Part shown: in pieces, positions 59,183-64,000 of the stretch
Position numbering within the stretch: the stretch's first letter is position 1
Layout of the letters: each line of letters begins with the position of its first letter
Source of the DNA: Chryseobacterium sp. HSC-36S06
Lineage (GTDB): Bacteria; Bacteroidota; Bacteroidia; Flavobacteriales; Weeksellaceae
Direction of reading: 5' to 3'
DNA: 64,000 nucleotides
Assembly (NCBI RefSeq): GCF_024171485.1
Contig: NZ_JALJZX010000002.1
Coordinates: 124,001 to 188,000, forward strand
Notes under the pieces: model-generated
The model's database searches: none
What the model saw: only the letters and a program-made list of their open reading frames with translations
What the model was told of the DNA's origin: nothing
Position numbers and translations under genes: made by a program

Positions 59183-60976
59183 ATGTCAAAAGAGACAAAT
59201 TCAGCAGAGGTTTTATTAAACCAAAACGTAGCACCAGAACAGTTTGATTGGGATTCTTTCGAATCAGGATTAGATGCTGATGCAAGAAAAGAGAAAAGCG
59301 ATTTAGAGGAAATCTACAATGGCTCTCTTAACAACCTTCAGGATAACGACGTACTTGTAGGAAAAGTTGTAAGACTTACCGACAAAGAAGCGATTGTTGA
59401 CATCAACTTCAAATCTGAAGGAGTTATTTCTCTAAACGAATTCCGTTACAACCAAGGTCTTGCTGTAGGTGATGAAGTGGAAGTAATGGTGGACAGAAGA
59501 GAAGACAAATCTGGACAGTTACAGCTTTCTCATAAAAAAGCAAGAACACTTAAGGCTTGGGACAGAGTAAACGAACTTCACGAAACTGGAGAAATCGTTA
59601 ACGGTTTCGTTAAATCAAGAACTAAAGGTGGTATGATCGTAGACGTTCACGGTATTGAAGCATTCTTACCAGGTTCTCAAATCGATGTGAAGCCCATTAA
59701 AGATTACGATCAGTTCGTAGGTAAAACAATGGAGTTCAAAGTTGTGAAAATCAACCCTGAGTTCAAAAATGTTGTTGTATCTCACAAAGCGCTTATCGAA
59801 GCAGATCTTGAAGGTCAGAAGAGAGAAATCATCGGTCAGTTAGAAAAAGGACAGGTTCTTGAAGGAACTGTTAAAAATATTACTTCTTACGGGGTATTCG
59901 TAGACTTAGGTGGTGTTGATGGATTGATCCACATTACCGACCTTTCTTGGTCTAGAGTTAACCACCCATCTGAAATCCTTTCAGACGGTGAAACGGTAAA
60001 AGTTGTAATCCTTGACTTCGATGACGAGAAAACAAGAATCCAGTTAGGTATGAAGCAATTAGAAGCTCATCCTTGGGATGCTCTTTCTGCTGACATGAAA
60101 GTTGGTGACAGAGTTAAAGGAAAAGTAGTAGTTCTTGCTGATTACGGTGCATTCGTTGAGGTTGCTCCAGGTGTTGAAGGATTAATTCACGTTTCTGAAA
60201 TGTCTTGGTCTACTCATTTGAGAAGCGCGGGAGATTTCGTAAAAGTAGGTGACGAGGTAGAAGCAGAAGTTTTAACCCTTGACAGAGAAGACAGAAAAAT
60301 CTCTTTAGGAATGAAGCAGCTTAGCCAGGATCCTTGGTCAAATATCGAATCTAAATATCCTGTAGGTTCTAAGCACGTTGGAACGGTAAGAAACTTTACT
60401 AATTTCGGTGTGTTTGTAGAATTGGAAGAAGGTATCGACGGATTGATCTACATCTCTGATCTTTCTTGGACTAAGAAAATCAAGCACCCATCAGAATTCT
60501 GTGCGGTTGGCGATAAATTAGACGTAATCGTTCTAGAATTGGATACAGCTGCAAGAAGACTTTCTTTAGGCCACAAACAACTTCTTGAAAATCCTTGGGA
60601 TAAATTCGAAACTAAATATGCTGAAGGTACCGTACACGCAGGAAAAGCTACTGAAGTTTTCGATAAAGGAGCACAGGTTCAGTTCGAAGATGCTGAAGTT
60701 GAAGCTTTCTGCCCATCAAGATTATTAGAAAAAGAAGACGGTTCTAAAATCAAGAAAGGTGAAGATGCACAGTTCAAAGTAATCGAATTCAACAAAGAAT
60801 TCAAGAGAGTAGTAGTATCTCACACAGGAATCTTCAGAGACGAAGAAAAGAAAAACGTGAGAGAATCTTCTTCATCTAACAAACCAATGGGATCTTCAAG
60901 CAACGAAGAAAAATCAACTCTAGGTGATTTAGATGTTTTAGCAGAATTGAAAAAGAAAATGGAAGGAGGAAACTAA
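59183..60976 (+). CDS. rpsA: 30S ribosomal protein S1
   Basis: S1 brings mRNA to the 30S subunit. The 597-residue protein holds six S1 repeats, clearest at about 55-125, 140-205, 225-295, 310-380, 397-470 and 480-555, several with the pattern G-V-F-V-[DE]-[LV]...G-L-I-H-[IV]-[ST]-[DE] (ITSYGVFVDLGGVDGLIHIT). The N-terminal 50 residues are acidic; the C-terminal 35 are Ser/Asn-rich. Codon use is that of a highly expressed gene. Transcribed alone between a strong promoter and terminator. Confidence 0.97.
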   Translation: MSKETNSAEVLLNQNVAPEQFDWDSFESGLDADARKEKSDLEEIYNGSLNNLQDNDVLVGKVVRLTDKEAIVDINFKSEGVISLNEFRYNQGLAVGDEVEVMVDRREDKSGQLQLSHKKARTLKAWDRVNELHETGEIVNGFVKSRTKGGMIVDVHGIEAFLPGSQIDVKPIKDYDQFVGKTMEFKVVKINPEFKNVVVSHKALIEADLEGQKREIIGQLEKGQVLEGTVKNITSYGVFVDLGGVDGLIHITDLSWSRVNHPSEILSDGETVKVVILDFDDEKTRIQLGMKQLEAHPWDALSADMKVGDRVKGKVVVLADYGAFVEVAPGVEGLIHVSEMSWSTHLRSAGDFVKVGDEVEAEVLTLDREDRKISLGMKQLSQDPWSNIESKYPVGSKHVGTVRNFTNFGVFVELEEGIDGLIYISDLSWTKKIKHPSEFCAVGDKLDVIVLELDTAARRLSLGHKQLLENPWDKFETKYAEGTVHAGKATEVFDKGAQVQFEDAEVEAFCPSRLLEKEDGSKIKKGEDAQFKVIEFNKEFKRVVVSHTGIFRDEEKKNVRESSSSNKPMGSSSNEEKSTLGDLDVLAELKKKMEGGN

Positions 60977-60999
60977 TTCCCTTTAAATTTCATAAAAAT

Positions 61000-61028
61000 A
61001 ACGCCTCTGTAACAAGAGGCGTTTTTTT
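61000..61028 (+). terminator. terminator of rpsA
   Basis: AACGCCTCT/AGAGGCGTT stem with a short loop, followed by seven T. Confidence 0.9.
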
Positions 61029-61090
61029 GTGTTAAAAAAATAAAACATATTGTTATTTTTTATAAATTCGGTGCCAATTAATTAATATAT

Positions 61091-63685
61091 ATGAAGAATA
61101 GAAATTTACCTTTTAAAATTGCGGCAGTATTTCTAATGTTTTCTTTCGGAAGCGTGGGTGCACAGGATTACAAATCCATCATCCAGAACCATCTTTCGGC
61201 AAAGAATACATTCATGAAAGCCGATCTTAAAAATTTCGAGATTATCAATCAGGATTTTTCGAAATCCATGAAGTCCGATGTCGTAAAAATCCAACAGTCT
61301 TACCAAGGAATTCCCGTATATAATGCAGTAGGCACGGCGTTGGTAAAAGACCAGAAAATCAGTTTTTTTAATGACAGTTTTGCGAAAAATTATGCCAGTG
61401 CAAGCCAGCCGACTGAAGCAGGGAGCAGCAAATCTGTTTTTGCAAATGTTGCCCAGCACTTAGGACTTAAAAACAGCACAAATTATCAGGTTATCGGTAT
61501 CAAAGATGCTGATCTCGATGTACCGTTCGTAAAAAGCCGCTTGATCTACTTTCAGACAGAAAATAATGACCTCAGACTATGCCACGAGTATATTTTTGAA
61601 GAAAAAGGTACTTCTAACTACTGGGATATTCTGGCAGATGCCCGAACGGGAGAAATTCTCAGCAAAGTTAACTTAACGCTTTCCTGTACTTTCAATCATG
61701 ATGCTTATAGCCACGATTATGCATCGCATACCCCTGAAGGATTTTCAAGCGATTTCGCTCAAAGCGCAAAAGCAGATGCCGCAATGGCGCCGTTAGATGC
61801 AAGCTACAGAGTATTCGCATTGCCTATTGAAAGCCCTAGCCACGGTGGCAGATCTCTGGTTTCAAATCCATGGTTAGCCGATGCTTCTCCGGAAGGATGG
61901 CATACAATTCCTGGCGGGACTTTCGCAGGGACTTTCACCACCACAAGAGGCAATAACGTAATGGCTTATGATGATAAAAATAACACCAATTCTCCCGGGA
62001 CATATGCAGAAGGAGGAGCGGGACGGGTTTTTGATTTTCCTTTCATTGTAAATAATACACCAGGAAACCTGAATGCTTCTACCACTAATTTATTTTATGT
62101 AAATAATAAAATTCACGATATTTTTTACCGTTTAGGATTTACAGAAACTGCTAGAAATTTCCAGGCATGGAACTATGGTAAAGGTGGAGCACAAAATGAT
62201 TATGTTCAGGCGGAGTCGCAGGATGGCGGCGGTACCGATAATGCAAATTTTGCAACACCTATAGATGGTTCCAGACCCAGAATGCAGATGTATCTATGGA
62301 ATCCTTCGGTTTTGGAGCGGGTGTTCTATAACGCTCCTGCGGAAGCAGTGGGAAGAGAGGTGCAGAATTATATATCAACCACTTTCGGTCCTGCACTTAC
62401 TCCAACCGGTGTTACAGCCGACGTAAAATTGTCGCCGGTTCTTGATGCATGTACCGCACTTCCTGCAGGATCCCTAACAGGACTTATTGGATTAATTGAG
62501 AGAGGTTCCTGTGATTTCGTGGTTAAGGTAAAAAATGCACAGAACGCTGGAGCAGTGGCAGCAATCATTTACAGTTTGCCAACTTCAGCTCCTACAGCGG
62601 GAATGGCCGGTGTAGATGCTACGATCACAATTCCGTCTGTTTTGATCGAGAATTCCGAAGGAGTATATATGAAAAATTTACTGGCAACAAAAACTGTAAA
62701 TATAACTTTGAAATATGACCCTGCAACACAAAAAATTAGAGACGGAAGTTTCGATAATGGAATTGTAATTCATGAATATGGCCACGGAATTTCCAACAGA
62801 AATACAGGAAACGGTTATACCTGCCTGTCTTCTTCAAACTCTAAGGAGCAAATGGGAGAAGGTTGGTCCGATTTTTTTGCTTTGATGCTAACCAACAGAC
62901 CTAACGATAATGCTTCCGTTCCAAGAGGTATTGGAACTTACGCCATCACCGAAGACGTAAATGGCCTGGGAATCAGACCTGCACAGTATTCACCCGATTT
63001 TGCAATCAATAACTACGCTTATGGTGATACTAACGGAATGGAATTCACCAATGCAAGTGGCCAGCTGGTACCTAACGTACATTCTATCGGTTTCGTTTGG
63101 GCATCAATGTTGTGGGATCTGCATTGGAAATATGCTGAGAAATATGGTTATTCATCAGATGTTATGGCCAATACAACGAATGGAAGTACAAAAGTTCTGC
63201 AGCTTGTTACCGACGGTTTGAAGCTTCAGGAATGTAGTCCAACTTTTGTGAGCGGCAGAGATGCAATTTTGGCAGCAGACTTAGCAACCACTGGTGGGGC
63301 TGATAAATGTATGATTTGGGATGTTTTCGCAAGAAGAGGTTTGGGTGTAAATGCATCTGCCGGAGCAAAAACAAATATCAATGATCAGGTTGAAAGTTTT
63401 GATGTGCCTGCAGAATGTGTACTTGCAACAAACGATGTAAATGCAGGTAAGGCATTAAGCATTTATCCAAATCCAGCGAAGAACGAATTCTTCCTGAAGT
63501 CTGCACAGAACACTTTAGGTAAATTGAATGTTGAAATTTTCGATGCTACAGGAAAATTAGTTTCCAGCCACAAAATTTCAGGTACTGATGCTGTAAATAC
63601 ACAGGCTCTTGTAAACGGAGTTTACGTGGTAAAAGTGTCTGGTTTAGGAGTAAATTTTTCATCTAAACTGATGATAAGAAAATAA
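61091..63685 (+). CDS. M36 (fungalysin-type) metallopeptidase secreted by T9SS
   Basis: 864 residues. Signal peptide about 1-24; FTP-type propeptide about 45-180; M36 catalytic region about 200-760 with zinc site VIHEYGHGISNR near 558-569 and downstream GEGWSDFFALM near 595; a PA domain inserted at about 440-540 (LIGLIERGSCDFVVKVKNAQ, then AGAVAAIIY); and a T9SS sorting domain from about 787 (LSIYPNPAKNEFFL ... NGVYVVKVSG ... KLMIRK). Expected role: extracellular protein degradation. Monocistronic with a hairpin terminator. Confidence 0.92.
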   Translation: MKNRNLPFKIAAVFLMFSFGSVGAQDYKSIIQNHLSAKNTFMKADLKNFEIINQDFSKSMKSDVVKIQQSYQGIPVYNAVGTALVKDQKISFFNDSFAKNYASASQPTEAGSSKSVFANVAQHLGLKNSTNYQVIGIKDADLDVPFVKSRLIYFQTENNDLRLCHEYIFEEKGTSNYWDILADARTGEILSKVNLTLSCTFNHDAYSHDYASHTPEGFSSDFAQSAKADAAMAPLDASYRVFALPIESPSHGGRSLVSNPWLADASPEGWHTIPGGTFAGTFTTTRGNNVMAYDDKNNTNSPGTYAEGGAGRVFDFPFIVNNTPGNLNASTTNLFYVNNKIHDIFYRLGFTETARNFQAWNYGKGGAQNDYVQAESQDGGGTDNANFATPIDGSRPRMQMYLWNPSVLERVFYNAPAEAVGREVQNYISTTFGPALTPTGVTADVKLSPVLDACTALPAGSLTGLIGLIERGSCDFVVKVKNAQNAGAVAAIIYSLPTSAPTAGMAGVDATITIPSVLIENSEGVYMKNLLATKTVNITLKYDPATQKIRDGSFDNGIVIHEYGHGISNRNTGNGYTCLSSSNSKEQMGEGWSDFFALMLTNRPNDNASVPRGIGTYAITEDVNGLGIRPAQYSPDFAINNYAYGDTNGMEFTNASGQLVPNVHSIGFVWASMLWDLHWKYAEKYGYSSDVMANTTNGSTKVLQLVTDGLKLQECSPTFVSGRDAILAADLATTGGADKCMIWDVFARRGLGVNASAGAKTNINDQVESFDVPAECVLATNDVNAGKALSIYPNPAKNEFFLKSAQNTLGKLNVEIFDATGKLVSSHKISGTDAVNTQALVNGVYVVKVSGLGVNFSSKLMIRK

Positions 63686-63705
63686 TTAATAATTTATGTT
63701 TTATA

Positions 63706-63737
63706 AACCGTCTTGCTTCTTGGCAAGGCGGTTTTTT
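63706..63737 (+). terminator. terminator of the M36 gene
   Basis: AACCG-T-CTTGC (63706-63716) pairs with GCAAG-G-CGGTT (63723-63733) with one G-T wobble, followed by T-run. Confidence 0.85.
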
Positions 63738-63810
63738 ATTGGATAATTCTGTTTTAAATGTTAATTATGCGCCACGTGCAAATCTTATCGTGTAAATCAG
63801 TAAACAAATA

Positions 63811-63841
63811 AAAAACCCACCAGATAAATCTGATGGGCTTT
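63811..63841 (-). terminator. terminator of rplS
   Basis: CCCA-C-CAGAT (63816-63825) and ATCTG-A-TGGG (63828-63837) form a stem with one mismatch; on the minus strand it is followed by a T-run. Confidence 0.8.
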
Positions 63842-63860
63842 CTTATTATTGTTGTCTGAA

Positions 63861-64000
63861 TTACTTTTTGTAAGCAGCGTCTTTAATTCTCGCTTTTTTA
63901 CCTCTAAGGTTACGGAAATAGTAAATTCTCGCTCTTTTAACTTTACCTCTTCTGTCAACCTCAATTTTCTGAAGTGCTGGTAAATTAATTGGGAAAACTC
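63861..64000 (-). CDS. rplS: 50S ribosomal protein L19, C-terminal part
   Basis: The last 46 codons of a minus-strand gene cut by the window edge; stop TAA at 63861-63863. The encoded [20 protein letters not shown] and the following [20 protein letters not shown] are the conserved C-terminal part of L19, which sits at the 30S-50S interface. The gene start lies outside the window, so neighbours such as trmD or rpsP cannot be checked. Confidence 0.93.
   Translation of the reverse strand, partial: VFPINLPALQKIEVDRRGKVKRARIYYFRNLRGKKARIKDAAYKK

Overview
The window is a low-GC chromosomal segment of a Bacteroidota bacterium, most likely family Weeksellaceae (Chryseobacterium/Kaistella type). Evidence: gldF/gldG gliding genes, five secreted proteins with C-terminal type IX secretion (T9SS) sorting domains, many promoters of the Bacteroidota form TTTG-N19-TAnnTTTG just upstream of starts, almost no Shine-Dalgarno sequences, and an ATP synthase operon without the beta and epsilon genes. 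Genus is an inference. Nothing here looks like a prophage, conjugative element, IS element or CRISPR array, and I saw no rRNA or tRNA gene.

Layout. 1-7.1 kb: a SatD/DUF3307 pair behind two palindromes, purC-purF, a small outer-membrane barrel, and divergent aroB and proline dehydrogenase. 7.2-16.2 kb: priA, a PBP4-type peptidase, a T9SS M1 peptidase, a tandem DUF4440 protein with a cupin, and kbl. 16.2-21 kb (minus strand): an assimilatory sulfate reduction operon, cysH-cysD-cysN-TauE fusion, with an Rrf2 regulator gene upstream and a 31-bp palindrome over the operon promoter. 21-32 kb: DUF4268, hemJ-gldF-gldG, a T9SS reprolysin-like protease, SAM hydrolase, phoH, three small barrel proteins and ffh. 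32.2-38.1 kb: the atpZ-x-atpB-E-F-H-A-G operon. 38.2-46.2 kb: CNNM/CorC protein, clpS, rhomboid, prmC, NlpC/P60 lipoprotein, dapD, two glycosyltransferases and a T9SS M28 peptidase. 46.2-49.5 kb (minus): thrS-infC-rpmI-rplT. 49.8-53.6 kb: stress and housekeeping genes. 53.7-64 kb: T9SS endonuclease, a four-repeat helix-hairpin-helix protein, MerR, a DbpA-like helicase, rpsA, a T9SS M36 peptidase and the end of rplS.

Most genes are ordinary core genes. The less ordinary signals are mainly non-coding. They are: five direct repeats at a strict 22-23 bp period upstream of the HhH gene; a two-copy dispersed intergenic element of about 100-115 bp (40.64-40.76 kb and 49.64-49.74 kb) built as repeat-hairpin-repeat; the palindrome and promoter of the sulfate operon; twin palindromes over the satD promoter; an infC frame that lacks any ATG/GTG/TTG start before its conserved N-terminus and appears to start at ATA; and a sulfate-operon TauE transporter fused to a siroheme-synthase-like Rossmann domain whose catalytic Asp appears replaced. 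All start-site changes and operon statements are my reading of the sequence and have not been tested.
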